DNA from: Polyangiaceae bacterium
GTDB lineage: Bacteria > Myxococcota_A > Polyangia > Polyangiales > Polyangiaceae
NCBI GenBank assembly: GCA_029266615.1
Contig: JAQSWN010000009.1
Span: 1-64,000 of the forward strand
Direction of reading: 5' to 3'
Length of the DNA stretch: 64,000 nt
The notes under the pieces are model-generated. The model was not told the origin of the DNA. It saw nothing but the letters and a program-made list of their open reading frames with translations, and searched no databases. This document shows, one piece after another, positions 51,810 through 61,264 of this stretch. Position 1 is the first letter of the stretch. The number at the start of each line of letters is the position of its first letter. The translations under genes were made by a program, and so were the position numbers.

Positions 51810-52154
51810 ATGTCGCAGCGGCAGCGGGCCGGGCTCGCCCGCGCGGGAGCCAGCGTCGGAGATTCGGCTGCGAGCCGGCTGGTGACGCGCACCGGTCGTG
51901 CCCTAGCGCGCCCTCAAGCCGTCCGCCGAGCCGTCTCCTTCTACCGAGCGCTGAACAGCGAGCGGGACATCTGCCCTCGACGCGCTGCGCTGACCCCTCA
52001 GCAAAGTCTGCTGCAACGAATCGCAGTTGGCGCGACAACCCTCGCGCGCATCCAGATGGAGCTGCCTGGCGGCCTAGGCACGTGGCGTTTTGCCATGCCG
52101 GTATCCCGCACAGTGAATCTTTGCTCCCTTCTCAGCTTCGTCGCTGAGCGCTAA
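51810..52154 (+). CDS. Possible small basic protein
   Basis: A 114-codon frame fills most of the 371-base gap between addB (minus) and the hybrid kinase (plus). It is Arg/Ala-rich, has no signal or domain I recognise, and no clear ribosome site; codon choice is moderately typical in the first half only. It may be a real small gene or chance. No promoter could be placed in the gap. Confidence 0.3.
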   Translation: MSQRQRAGLARAGASVGDSAASRLVTRTGRALARPQAVRRAVSFYRALNSERDICPRRAALTPQQSLLQRIAVGATTLARIQMELPGGLGTWRFAMPVSRTVNLCSLLSFVAER

Positions 52155-52163
52155 CCATAGGGT

Positions 52164-55100
52164 GTGAGCTCCTCCCTCGACTCGGCAGCCACGCCCGCGT
52201 CCGACCCGGCGCCACCAGCGGAAGAGCCTTTCGCGCTCGACGCGTTGCTTGGTGACAGTCCCGCCGCGGAAGTGCTCCGTGCCGTGCTGGACGGCGTGGA
52301 GGAGGGCATCGTCGCGTGTGATGCGGCTGGCGTCCTCTGTTACGCGAACGGCGCCGCGCGCAGCATGCATGGTTTTCCCGAACCGCGGCTGCCAGCGGAG
52401 CCCACCGACTACTACGAGCTCGTTCAGACGGATGGGGTCACGGCTCTCGCGCCCGAACGAGCGCCCTTCCTGCGTGCGCTGCGGGAAGGGCGCTTCGAGG
52501 GCGCGGAGCTGATCATCGTGCCGCGCCACGGTGCCGCTCGGCGCCTCTCTACCAGCGGCCGCGCCATCTGCGGTAGAGACGGCGCGGTGTTGGGGGCGGT
52601 AGTTTGGCTGCGCGATCTCCGCGACCGCAAAGACGTCCCGCGCCACCAAGAGCAGCTTCAGCTGTCGCAGCTCGCAGCGGTGCTAGCGACCGCGTCGGAG
52701 GGCATCCTGGCCGCCGACGCTCTGGGGCGGGTCATCGAATGGAACGCGGCCGCGTTGGCAATTCACGACTTTGGCAGCAGTGACGAAGCGCCGCGACAGC
52801 TAGCGGAATTTTCGTCCATCTTCGAGGTGCGGGCGCCGTCCGGCGAGCTGTTGCCGGTCGAACAATGGCCGATGACGCGGGCCCTTCGAGGCGAGACTTT
52901 TTCGAGGATGGAGCTTTCGCTTCGCCACGCCGCGAGCGGGTGGGAAAAGCAGCTTTCCTATGGCGGCGCCTGCGTGCGGGGCGACGATGGGCGAGTGATT
53001 TTGGGCCTGCTGACGATTCGTGACATCACCGCCCGCCGCTTCGCGGAGGAGCAGCTCGAGCACAATCAGCGGCAGATGGAGATCGTCGTTCAGGGCGCCA
53101 ACGTCGGTGTCTGGTACTGCCCGCTGCCGTTCGATCGCCTGATTTGGGACGCGACCGTGAAGGACCACTTTCACCTGCCGCCCGAGGCGGAGGTGACGAT
53201 CGATATCTTCTACGAACGTCTGCATCCGGAAGATCGCGAGCCCACCCGCCAGGCGATCGAGCTCAGCATCGCCACGCGCGAGTCTTACGATATCGAGTAC
53301 CGCACCGTCTCGCCCGACGGCGCCAACGTGAAGTGGATCCGCGCCCGCGGACGCGGATTTTACGACGCGGCCGGCGCGCCGCGGCGCTTCGACGGCATCA
53401 CCATCGACATCACCGCCAACAAGCGCGCCGAGATGGCGGCGCGCGACAGTGAGCGGCGCTTCCGCGAGATGGCGGACACCGCGCCCTCGATGCTTTGGGT
53501 GACCGAGCCCGATGGGTATTGCTCCTTTCTGTCGCGAGGCTGGTACGAATTCACGGGCCAATCGTTCGAAGAAGGTCAGGGCTTTGGCTGGACGCTCGCC
53601 GTGCATCCGGACGATCGCGAAGCTGCTGGCGCTGCCTTTCGGGACGCGAACGCGAGCCGCAACGATTACGCGATAGACTTTCGCCTTCGCCGCGCGGACG
53701 GCGCGTACCGGTGGGTCATCGATACGGGCCGGCCCCGCTACGGGCAAGACGGTGAGTTCCTGGGGTTCGTAGGGTGCGTGATCGACGTCCACGGGCGAAA
53801 GGAGGCGGAGGCTCAGCTGCGAGAAGGCGAGGCACGTTTACGGCTCGCGATCGACATCGCCCAACTTGGCACCTTCGATATCGATCTCGCTACCGACGCG
53901 GTGACCGTGAACGATCTGGGCCGACGCATCTACGGTTGGAACGCGGAGACTCAGCTCACTTTCGCGCGGGTGCAGACCCACTTCCACCCGGGAGATACCG
54001 CGCGCGTGCTCGCCGAAGTGCAGGCCGCCTTGTCTCCCGACGGCACCGGTGAGCTGGACATCGAGCAGCGCATCGTCCGTACGGATGGCGCTGTGCGCTC
54101 CATTCGGGTACGTGCCCGCGCGGAGTTCGAGGGCGTCGGGGTGGAACGACGCGGGACTCGCTTGGTCGGGACGTACCTCGACATCACCGAGCGCAAAGAG
54201 AGCGAAGAGCGCTTCCGTCAAGTAGCCAACAGCATTCCGCAGCTGGCGTGGGTCGCGCGACCGGACGGCTGGGTGCTTTGGTACAACGATCGTTGGTACG
54301 AGTATACCGCGGCGCGGCCCGAGGAGATGGAGGGGCATGGGTGGCACGGCCTCGTGGAGCCCGAAGCCTTGCCGGCGGTCATGCAGCGCTGGCAGACGTC
54401 GATCGCGAGCGGCCACACCTTCGACATGACGTTCGCCATGCGGGGCGCGGACGGAATTTACCGGCCCTTTCTCATGCGGGTCGCGCCCGTACACGACAGC
54501 TTCGGCAACTTGGCGCTCTGGTTCGGCACCAACACGGACATCAGCGAGCAACAGCGGCTGCTCGCGGAGCGACAGCAACTACTCGCCTCCGAAAAGGCGG
54601 CTCGCGAACGCGCCGAGGAAGAGGGACGTCTCAAGGACGAGTTCTTGGCGACCTTGTCGCACGAGCTTCGCACCCCGCTGAACGCGATCTTGGGCTGGAG
54701 CACCATGATGCGGGGCGGCACCCTGAATGAAAAGCTCGTACGCGACGGGGTTCAAGTCATCGAACGCAACGCGCGCGCTCAGGCCAAACTGATTGAAGAC
54801 CTGCTGGATATGAGTCGCATCATATCCGGCCGGATCCCGCTCGACGTGCAGCCCGTGGATTTGACGCAGCTTGTCGACGCGGCCTGTGAAGCGGTGAAAC
54901 CGGGCGCAGACGCCAAGGGCGTGCGCATGGAGAAAGTGGTGGACGCGGCCGTCGCGCCGCTCCTCGGCGATCCGATCCGGCTGCAGCAAGTGGCTTGGAA
55001 CCTCCTCAACAACGCGGTCAAGTTCACGCCCCGGGGCGGCTGGGTCCGCGTACGGCTCGAACGCACCGCGGAGGAGGCGCGCCTCGTCGTCGAAGACTCC

Positions 55101-55784
55101 GGCGAGGGCATCCGCCCCGATTTTCTTCCCCACGTCTTCGATCGCTTCCGCCAAGCGGACGGAACGACGAAGCGACGCCACGGAGGCCTGGGGCTCGGCT
55201 TGGCGATCGTGAAGCAGCTCGTCGAGCTCCACGGCGGGGAGGTGAGTGCCTCCAGCGAGGGAGTCGGACTCGGGGCGCGCTTCGTCGTCTCGCTGCCGGC
55301 TTCTCTCGGCGCGGCCGCGCCGGAGAGTGGCGAGGAGCGACCTTCACGGGTTCGCCACGCCACTCCGGCTCCGTTGCGGCCCGCTGCATCTCGCCTTTCT
55401 GGCGTTCGGGTACTGGTCGTGGACGACGAGCCGGATGCGCGCGAGCTCGTGCAGCTCGTGCTGGAGGAATGCGGCGCGGTCGTCGCCATCGCCGCCTCCG
55501 CGCCCCAAGCCCTCGAAGCGTTGCGCCGGTCGCCGCCCGCGGTCCTGGTCAGCGATATCGGAATGCCAGGCATGGACGGCTACGACCTCATTCGCCGTGT
55601 GCGCGAGCTCGGCCCCGCGGAGGGTGGCACCACCCCCGCCTTGGCGCTAACCGCGTTCGCGCGGGGAGCGGATCGCGCTCGCGCGCTAGAGGCCGGCTAC
55701 CAAGCGCACCTGACCAAACCGGCCGAACCGGCGCAGCTCGTCACTCTGGTCGCCGAGCTCGCCGGTACCTCGACGCGCCGCTGA
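52164..55784 (+). CDS. Hybrid histidine kinase with six PAS domains
   Basis: The 1206-residue soluble protein has about six PAS/PAC units: roughly 35-155, 165-295, 300-425, 430-550, 555-690 and 690-815. Several end in the PAC pattern (ITARR, ITANKR, VHGRKE, ITERKE, ISEQQ). A HisKA follows with TLSHELRTPLNAIL, then a HATPase (NLLNNAVKFTP, DSGEGI, GLGLGLAIVK), then a C-terminal receiver (VVDDEPDA; phospho-acceptor Asp in VSDIGMPGMDG). It is a phosphorelay entry point with many possible ligands; no haem or flavin Cys/His signature is obvious. The start is GTG 52164. It is monocistronic. Confidence 0.92.
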   Translation: MSSSLDSAATPASDPAPPAEEPFALDALLGDSPAAEVLRAVLDGVEEGIVACDAAGVLCYANGAARSMHGFPEPRLPAEPTDYYELVQTDGVTALAPERAPFLRALREGRFEGAELIIVPRHGAARRLSTSGRAICGRDGAVLGAVVWLRDLRDRKDVPRHQEQLQLSQLAAVLATASEGILAADALGRVIEWNAAALAIHDFGSSDEAPRQLAEFSSIFEVRAPSGELLPVEQWPMTRALRGETFSRMELSLRHAASGWEKQLSYGGACVRGDDGRVILGLLTIRDITARRFAEEQLEHNQRQMEIVVQGANVGVWYCPLPFDRLIWDATVKDHFHLPPEAEVTIDIFYERLHPEDREPTRQAIELSIATRESYDIEYRTVSPDGANVKWIRARGRGFYDAAGAPRRFDGITIDITANKRAEMAARDSERRFREMADTAPSMLWVTEPDGYCSFLSRGWYEFTGQSFEEGQGFGWTLAVHPDDREAAGAAFRDANASRNDYAIDFRLRRADGAYRWVIDTGRPRYGQDGEFLGFVGCVIDVHGRKEAEAQLREGEARLRLAIDIAQLGTFDIDLATDAVTVNDLGRRIYGWNAETQLTFARVQTHFHPGDTARVLAEVQAALSPDGTGELDIEQRIVRTDGAVRSIRVRARAEFEGVGVERRGTRLVGTYLDITERKESEERFRQVANSIPQLAWVARPDGWVLWYNDRWYEYTAARPEEMEGHGWHGLVEPEALPAVMQRWQTSIASGHTFDMTFAMRGADGIYRPFLMRVAPVHDSFGNLALWFGTNTDISEQQRLLAERQQLLASEKAARERAEEEGRLKDEFLATLSHELRTPLNAILGWSTMMRGGTLNEKLVRDGVQVIERNARAQAKLIEDLLDMSRIISGRIPLDVQPVDLTQLVDAACEAVKPGADAKGVRMEKVVDAAVAPLLGDPIRLQQVAWNLLNNAVKFTPRGGWVRVRLERTAEEARLVVEDSGEGIRPDFLPHVFDRFRQADGTTKRRHGGLGLGLAIVKQLVELHGGEVSASSEGVGLGARFVVSLPASLGAAAPESGEERPSRVRHATPAPLRPAASRLSGVRVLVVDDEPDARELVQLVLEECGAVVAIAASAPQALEALRRSPPAVLVSDIGMPGMDGYDLIRRVRELGPAEGGTTPALALTAFARGADRARALEAGYQAHLTKPAEPAQLVTLVAELAGTSTRR

Positions 55785-55797
55785 GCAAGTGCAGCGC

Positions 55798-56328
55798 TCA
55801 GAACTCGTCCAGGAGGAGTCGCTGCGCATCCGCCGCCGGGAAGGTGTTCACGCAGGCACTCAGGCGCAGGTAGCCTGACCCATCGACCGCGATGCACCGG
55901 CCCGGATAGTTCACATTCTGGAGCTGAAAGGTGTTCTCCGCCAACGAGCCGCTGCCGGGCAAAACCTTCCACATCGAGTACGGCTCCAGAGCGCAATTGA
56001 ACGTCTGGATCAGCGTGTCATTCATCGCCGAACCATATCTGGCCGTAATGCATGGTCCACCGTTGACGATTTTCACGCGAAACCCGGTCGCGGTGCTGCC
56101 GTCGAAGATCCATTTCTTGTTGGCCGGATAGGGCTGCACGCAGTTCACCGCCTTGAACCCGCCAATGTAACTTTCGATGCATTTGCCCCCGGCGTTCTGT
56201 CGCAGCACTTTGTTGTTCACCAACGTGATCGCCTCCTGCGATTCAGCCACGTTCTCGCTCTCTTCCGCGGAGCCGCAGCCAAAACACGCAAACAGCGACA
56301 GTGCAGACGCGAAAATTCGGTATCCCAT
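55798..56328 (-). CDS. Ricin-type lectin domain lipoprotein
   Basis: The 176-residue protein has a signal ending ACFGC, an acidic pro-region (SAEESENVAESQEAI) of a kind common in myxobacterial secreted proteins, and a ricin-B-like beta-trefoil with three CIxx/W repeats (GKCIESYIGG, KKWIFDG, GPCITARYG, SMWKVLPG, GRCIAVDGSGYLRL). It probably binds surface carbohydrate. A GAGGAGGAAC site precedes ATG 56328. It converges with the hybrid kinase, 13 bases apart. Confidence 0.82.
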   Translation of the reverse strand: MGYRIFASALSLFACFGCGSAEESENVAESQEAITLVNNKVLRQNAGGKCIESYIGGFKAVNCVQPYPANKKWIFDGSTATGFRVKIVNGGPCITARYGSAMNDTLIQTFNCALEPYSMWKVLPGSGSLAENTFQLQNVNYPGRCIAVDGSGYLRLSACVNTFPAADAQRLLLDEF

Positions 56329-56726
56329 TGTTCCTCCTCGTTGCTGCCCGATGCGGATCTTCGTTCCACGTTCGTCATGCGGTTAATGACGTGGCAACTG
56401 CCCCGCCGTCCCGCATGCGTGCCGTGGGGCACGACCGTAGTCCCGCTCCCGAACGAAGCCGCCATGTCACTCGTGTTAGTGCAGCGATGGCGTCCCCACC
56501 TTCCACAATTGGGCAAATGACGCGCGCTCAACCTCACGTGAGCGGCGGGGCAGAATGACGTACCTGGAAGCGCGACCATGCAGCGCGGGTGGCGAAGCTT
56601 GAAGGCGGCCGGAGCGGCCGACCCACGTCTAGACCGAGCCGCGGGCGGAACAGGAAGTCCATGCCCGGTCTTCGGCATAGTTGAGGCCGACGCCCAGGCC
56701 TGCGAAGGCGAGCCGCCATGAGCGGT
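56329..56726. other. Intergenic gap, no gene seen
   Basis: This 398-base stretch lies between the lectin gene start (minus) and the orphan ECF sigma stop (minus). Frames here have no start signal or domain. It must hold the lectin promoter. Confidence 0.5.
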
Positions 56727-57344
56727 TCAACGCTCGCGCGCGGCAAAGGACTGGAGCTTCCGCCGAGCTCGATGAATTCTCGCCCAGACCGTATTGATGG
56801 GAACTCGTTGGGCCTCGGCGATCTCTGCGCCGGTCAGCCCTTCGAGCTCGAACAGGACGAACGCGACCCGGTGATCCGTGGGCAGTCGTCTCAAAATCCG
56901 GTCCAGCAGCGCCTGCTTCTCCTTGTTCTCCAGCAGCGCGAGCTGATCGGCGCCCATCGCGGCCGATTCGAATGTGTCCTTCGTTCGTTCCGTGAAGAAG
57001 TGCTTCACCCACTTTAGTCGTCGATAATCACGCATCTTCCCTCTGGTGATCTGAAAGAGCCAACCGCGAAAATTCTGCCCGTCGAATTCCGGTAGGCGGC
57101 GAAAAGCCACGATGAACACCTCTTGGGTGATGTCGGCAACATCGGAAGAGCGGCCGCCGAACGCGCGGATCCATCGACCGACATTTTCGAAGTGATCATC
57201 GTACACCCGTTCGAAGTCGCGCGCGCGAGCAACGGGCGTGCTGCCGAAGGCGGCACCGCCGTCTTGCGCCACGACGACCGCGCACGTACTAGCGGCGAGC
57301 GACATCGAAGCGCCCTCGTCGCTTGGAGTGGCTGACCCTGCCAT
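56727..57344 (-). CDS. Orphan ECF RNA polymerase sigma factor
   Basis: The 205-residue protein has sigma region 2 (YDDHFENVGRWIRAFGG, VADITQEVFIVAFRRL, NFRGWLFQITRGKMRDYRR) and region 4 (LPTDHRVAFVLFELEGLTGAEIAEAQ, INTVWARIHRARRKL). ATG 57344 is used; ATG 57305 would remove 13 residues. No anti-sigma gene follows on the same strand, unlike the two other ECF loci in this window, so its control is unknown. Confidence 0.88.
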   Translation of the reverse strand: MAGSATPSDEGASMSLAASTCAVVVAQDGGAAFGSTPVARARDFERVYDDHFENVGRWIRAFGGRSSDVADITQEVFIVAFRRLPEFDGQNFRGWLFQITRGKMRDYRRLKWVKHFFTERTKDTFESAAMGADQLALLENKEKQALLDRILRRLPTDHRVAFVLFELEGLTGAEIAEAQRVPINTVWARIHRARRKLQSFAARER

Positions 57345-57895
57345 CTGGCCTGAGGCATCTCCGCGCCATGCCTCCTCTATGGGGGGATGCGAAAGTAGCC
57401 GGTCGGAACTTTTTGCACCGCTCGGCGGTGGGATTTCGAACCGCTTGGCGCTGCGCGAGAGCTACTGCAGAAATTCGGCGATCGAAGTCGGGGGCGCGTA
57501 TAGTCGTCGTGAATCTCGTCGCGCACGTTGGCGCTGAACGTGTGCTGCGAAAACCGCCGGGCGCTAATCGCACGGTCGGTACGACGACGCGCGCCAGCTC
57601 GGCTTCTACCTGGGAGCTCGAGGCGTCTGGACAGCAACGCCTGGTCGAGCGGCACGGGGGACATGAGGGTGCTCCCACCTTTCCCCCGCTGCTGCTGCCT
57701 GCTCCGCTCGTTCCGGAGTTGCCGCCGAACGCGCTTGCTCCGCTGTGCCCACCGAAGCCGCTGGACGTCCGCCCGCCTCGGACCCTGCCGTGCCGCCGAT
57801 GGGGCTCGTCAGGGGTGACACGGATGCAGGGCCAAATCTCAAGCGAGTCCTTCCAACCGACTCCGTCGCGTCACCTTCGGCTTCTCGGGCCGGGT
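57345..57895. other. Intergenic region with Gly/Ser-linker-like tract
   Basis: No intact gene is supported in these 551 bases. On the minus strand at about 57700-57790 one frame reads SSGFGGHSGASAFGGNSG and on, the style of linkers in secreted lipoproteins here, while a shifted frame upstream reads SPIGGTAGSEAGG. It may be a remnant of a decayed lipoprotein gene or simple composition. Confidence 0.35.
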
Positions 57896-59065
57896 TTAGG
57901 GGAGTGAGAATTGCTTGAAGAAGGGCCACGCGTTGTCGGGGACCAAGTAGTTGTCGGGGTTGTTCCCGTAGTAAAAATCATGGCCCCCGCGCGGGCGACA
58001 ATCCATCACCTGAGTACCGGCTTCGCAGGACTTGTAGGTCTTGCAAACGCCGCTCGTCGTCACTTGGTCCTTCGCGCACTCGTTATTGGAAAGCCATTCG
58101 TTGACGTCTGCGTCGGCGCCCTCGATCTTGACGGTCCCGTCGTTCAAGCTTCGAATCGACAACACGGGTATCGGTCGCGAAGGGGCGCAGTTGTTGACGG
58201 TGACCCAGCCGCACACCGGCGCTGCCGCCGCAAAAATGTCTGCGGCTTCACAAGCCAGGCGGTGGGTCATGGCGCCACCGTTCGAATGGCCGCTGACGTA
58301 GACGCGCTTCTTATCGATACAAAGGTCCGCGGTTGCTTTGGCGACCACGTCGCGGAAGTACTTCACGTCGTCCTGGTTGTTGCCGCCGCAACAGCTACCG
58401 GCATTCCAGGACTTGTTGACGCCTTCCGGCTCGATCAAAACGAAGCCTTCCTTGTCGGCCATCTTGTCCCATTTGCTCCGCATCATCTGCTCGCTGGCGA
58501 ACGACGTGTAGCCGTGGACATCGAGCACGAGCGGTAAGGGCTTGCTGCCGTCGTAGCCGGGCGGGACATGTAGCAGGTAGGTACGGTTGGTCCCGCCCGA
58601 CTGCAGGGTGATGGTCGAGTTTCCGGAAGCGTGAGGGCGCGCAGGCGAACACGGCACGGTCTCCGGACCACCACCACCACCACCGCCACCGAGGCCTGTT
58701 CCGCCCATCCCCGCGACTCCGCCGATGCCGGCGTTCGCGCCGCCGGTCGCACCACTGCTGCCACCCCCCGCGGCGCCCGAGCCTCCCGTTGCGGCTTGGC
58801 CCCCGGAGGTCGCGCTGCCGCCCGTGGCTACGGTTCCCGCGCTGGCGCCACTTCCTCCGTTCGCCTGGTTGCCACCTGATGCGAAAGGGCCCGCTCCACT
58901 CGCTGCACCCGCAGTGGAGCCACCGTTTCCGGAGGCGCCGTCACCACCAGCATCCGAGGGTGAGCCCGCGCAACCGGCGGCAGTGAGCAAAGCTGCTGCT
59001 GCTGCCGCCAGCCATGCAACGTTCGTGTTGGCGCGCGCCGCTTCGTCTGTCCGTCTTGTCGTCAC
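57896..59065 (-). CDS. Secreted CE1/PHB-depolymerase-like esterase lipoprotein
   Basis: The 389-residue protein has a lipoprotein signal (LLTAAGC, Cys32), a 100-residue Gly/Ser/Ala linker (40-135), and an alpha/beta hydrolase of the LpqC / feruloyl esterase / PHB-depolymerase type: LVLDVHGY (oxyanion region), SGHSNGG (S261), a likely Asp in SLNDGTV and His in GGHDF. Several Cys (including CC at 225-226) suggest disulphides. It likely cleaves ester bonds of polymers outside the cell. I used GTG 59065, which has AGGAG upstream; TTG 59107 is the in-frame alternative. It diverges from the ECF module 2 operon. Confidence 0.85.
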   Translation of the reverse strand: MTTRRTDEAARANTNVAWLAAAAAALLTAAGCAGSPSDAGGDGASGNGGSTAGAASGAGPFASGGNQANGGSGASAGTVATGGSATSGGQAATGGSGAAGGGSSGATGGANAGIGGVAGMGGTGLGGGGGGGGPETVPCSPARPHASGNSTITLQSGGTNRTYLLHVPPGYDGSKPLPLVLDVHGYTSFASEQMMRSKWDKMADKEGFVLIEPEGVNKSWNAGSCCGGNNQDDVKYFRDVVAKATADLCIDKKRVYVSGHSNGGAMTHRLACEAADIFAAAAPVCGWVTVNNCAPSRPIPVLSIRSLNDGTVKIEGADADVNEWLSNNECAKDQVTTSGVCKTYKSCEAGTQVMDCRPRGGHDFYYGNNPDNYLVPDNAWPFFKQFSLP

Positions 59066-59442
59066 GAGACCTTGCTCCTGGATGATGTCGAAAGCGGTGC
59101 GTCTCAACTTGGAACCGGACGCGGCACGAATCTGCGAACGGCGTCACCCGCCGATCTGCTTCGTTGCGTCGACCGCATCACGCCGGCGGGGTTGGGCTCC
59201 GTCGCGGTGTCACCTTCGCAAGATGGCCCTGACCTCCGTGAAGCGGTCGGATCTATTTGCCCGACCGTGCAATCACTCGAGAATGGCGACAAGCACGGGT
59301 GAAAACGCGGCTGCGCCAGTAACGAGCCTTCATCGGAAAGCCCGCGGAGGTTTGCTTTTCTGTGGCAAGGTGCTTCCCGTCTATCTGGCCGTAGATGCGG
59401 GTCGTGCGCCGCCTGTAGGTACTTCAGAGGCACGAGACGGTC
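59066..59442. other. Divergent intergenic region
   Basis: No gene is supported between the esterase start and the ECF-type promoter of module 2. It should hold the esterase promoter. Confidence 0.5.
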
Positions 59443-59466
59443 GGAACTATCGCTTCGGCGAGCGTC
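59443..59466 (+). promoter_or_regulatory. Candidate ECF-type promoter of module 2
   Basis: GGAAC (59443-59447) and CGTC (59463-59466), 15 bases apart, match the usual ECF -35/-10 style. They lie 19 bases before the GTG start of the first gene of the operon that encodes its own ECF sigma factor, which would allow self-activation. Confidence 0.45.
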
Positions 59467-59484
59467 GATTCCAGAGCAGGTTCC

Positions 59485-60603
59485 GTGAAAGCACGCCCTT
59501 ACATCCCGGCACAGATGAGTATGTTGCTTGCTGCCGTCGGGCTCGTAGCGGCTGAGGCGAAGGCCGAGCCGCCGGCGGTCGTCGCGTCAGAACCATTGGT
59601 CGCGCGCACGGAGGTGGTTTTCGGAATCATCGGGAGCAGCGCCCAACCTGCGCAGGGCAGCCTCGTTTCGCTCCTCGGAGCGGAGCTTGGGGGCATGAGT
59701 CTATCCCTCGTCGAACGTCCAGCTGCGGAGCCTCTGTCCGCGTGGGCCCGTCAAGCGACTCTCTCGCGGCGGGTGCTCGCCGTGATCCTGCTGGATGGCC
59801 GGAGCGAGCAAGGCTGGCGCCTCGTCATTATCGACGCCGCGCGCGGCCGAGCCATCGTGCGCGCGTTGCCGGGCGGCATTCGCGACGACGCCGCCAGCGT
59901 CGAGGCGGTGGCGAGTATCGTCCTGTCGGCGGCGGGCGCCCTGCGCGAGGGGCTCGAGGTCGCGTCGATGCCGCTGGCGGCCGTGGTCGGAGATCCGTCG
60001 GAGCCGCGTCTGCCCTCCCCAGAGAAGGATTCGGGACCCGAGGCGACGCCGGCTCCGGCCACGGCTCGCCGTGAGCCTTGGGGAGTGCGCGGCCAGCTCG
60101 GCGCCAGCGTCGCCTCCTTCTCACCCAAGGCCCCGACGATGCTGGGCGCCGCGTTGGCGCTCGGGGTTAGCTTGGATGGTCGTGCCGAGGCGCGGGTGTT
60201 CGGCATGGCGTTCTTGCCCGCCCTCCTTCGGAGCCCCCTCGGTGATTTTCGCGTCGCACGCTCGCTCGTCGGCGTCGCAGTGGGGCCTGTCTTCCGAGCG
60301 CCGACCTTCTCGTTCGCAGCAGAGGCGGGTTTCGTGGCAGAGCGGGTATCTCGCTATGACGCGACGCCGGCGGCAGGAGCGCTCGGGACCGACGCACGGG
60401 CGCTCTATCGGTTCGGTGGAGTGGTGGCCTTCCGGCTACGGCACACGCTGCTGCGCCCCCTCTCCGTAGAGCTCGTCACGGGTGGCATGTATTTCGGGCG
60501 GAGCCTGCAGTTCACGGCCAAAAGCAGCAATATCTCGTGGTCTGAGACCGCTTGGCCTGCGGTGGCGTTCGCTCAGCTCGGTCTGGAGGTAGCGACCAAC
60601 TGA
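59485..60603 (+). CDS. Predicted outer-membrane protein of ECF/FecR module 2
   Basis: The 372-residue protein has a signal peptide (MSMLLAAVGLVAAEAKAE), an alpha/beta N-terminal domain (EVVFGIIGSS, RLVIIDAARGRAIVRALPGG), a Pro/Ala hinge and a strand-rich C-terminal half (GVRGQLGASVASFSP, AEARVFGMAFLP, ending LGLEVATN) like an outer-membrane barrel. It shares this architecture with the gene at 28268-29314. The GTG start 59485 is preceded by AGCAGG. It is followed by its sigma factor after 10 bases. It may be a signal transducer or structural partner of the FecR-like protein; no TonB box or plug is seen. Confidence 0.65.
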   Translation: MKARPYIPAQMSMLLAAVGLVAAEAKAEPPAVVASEPLVARTEVVFGIIGSSAQPAQGSLVSLLGAELGGMSLSLVERPAAEPLSAWARQATLSRRVLAVILLDGRSEQGWRLVIIDAARGRAIVRALPGGIRDDAASVEAVASIVLSAAGALREGLEVASMPLAAVVGDPSEPRLPSPEKDSGPEATPAPATARREPWGVRGQLGASVASFSPKAPTMLGAALALGVSLDGRAEARVFGMAFLPALLRSPLGDFRVARSLVGVAVGPVFRAPTFSFAAEAGFVAERVSRYDATPAAGALGTDARALYRFGGVVAFRLRHTLLRPLSVELVTGGMYFGRSLQFTAKSSNISWSETAWPAVAFAQLGLEVATN

Positions 60604-60613
60604 GGTCCGCCTG

Positions 60614-61264
60614 GTGAAAAATTACACCTCTTCCGACCGCCCCGCACCGGTGAAGGGCATTGGAGACCGAGTTGAAAGCTTGGTCACTTCTCCCGATGCA
60701 CAAGCCGACGTGGAGCTCATGGCTGCCGTAGCCGCAAATGAGCCTTCAGCTCAGCGCTTGGTCGCTCAGCGGCTTGCCCCGCGGGTGCGCAAAGTGACCG
60801 GACTACTCTGCCGAAGCGCAGCGGACGCGGATGACGCCGCTCAGGCCGCCCTCATCGAAATCCTGAGGAGCGCCGCCAGCTTCCGCGTGGCCACGAGCCT
60901 CGAGCGCTGGGCGGAGCGGGTCACGGTGCGCACGACTCTGCGGTCGGCGCGGCGCGAGCGCAGCCGAAGAAGCTTGCTCGAACGCTGGGTCCCAGCTGAC
61001 TGGCTACCGTGGGGCGCCCCCAGCCCTCAAAGCTCCGTCCAAGAGGTGAGCCTCGAAACTCTCCTCAAGCGACTCTCTCACGAAAGGTTCCAGGCTTTCG
61101 TGCTGCACCATGCGCTCGACTACACGGTCGAAGAGATCGCGGACCTGACGGGGACTCCGCCCGGAACCGTCAAAGATCGGCTCGTGATGGCGCGCAAGCA
61201 GCTCCGTAGGCTGCTCGCCGCCGAGGCTCGGATGACGGGAGGCACGAGCCATGACAAGTCGTGA
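60614..61264 (+). CDS. ECF RNA polymerase sigma factor, module 2
   Basis: The 216-residue protein has region 2 (EPSAQRLVAQRLAPRVRKV, ADADDAAQAALIEIL, LERWAERVTVRTTLRSARRER) and region 4 (LSHERFQAFVLHHALDYTVEEIADLTG, PPGTVKDRLVMARKQL). It starts at GTG 60614 and overlaps the FecR-like gene by 14 bases, showing tight coupling. It is similar in layout to, but clearly diverged from, the sigma factor at 31051-31701. Confidence 0.85.
   Translation: MKNYTSSDRPAPVKGIGDRVESLVTSPDAQADVELMAAVAANEPSAQRLVAQRLAPRVRKVTGLLCRSAADADDAAQAALIEILRSAASFRVATSLERWAERVTVRTTLRSARRERSRRSLLERWVPADWLPWGAPSPQSSVQEVSLETLLKRLSHERFQAFVLHHALDYTVEEIADLTGTPPGTVKDRLVMARKQLRRLLAAEARMTGGTSHDKS

Noticed and set aside
58631-58986. 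Pro/Ala-rich plus-strand frames
   Set aside because: They mirror the Gly/Ser/Ala linker of the esterase on the minus strand.
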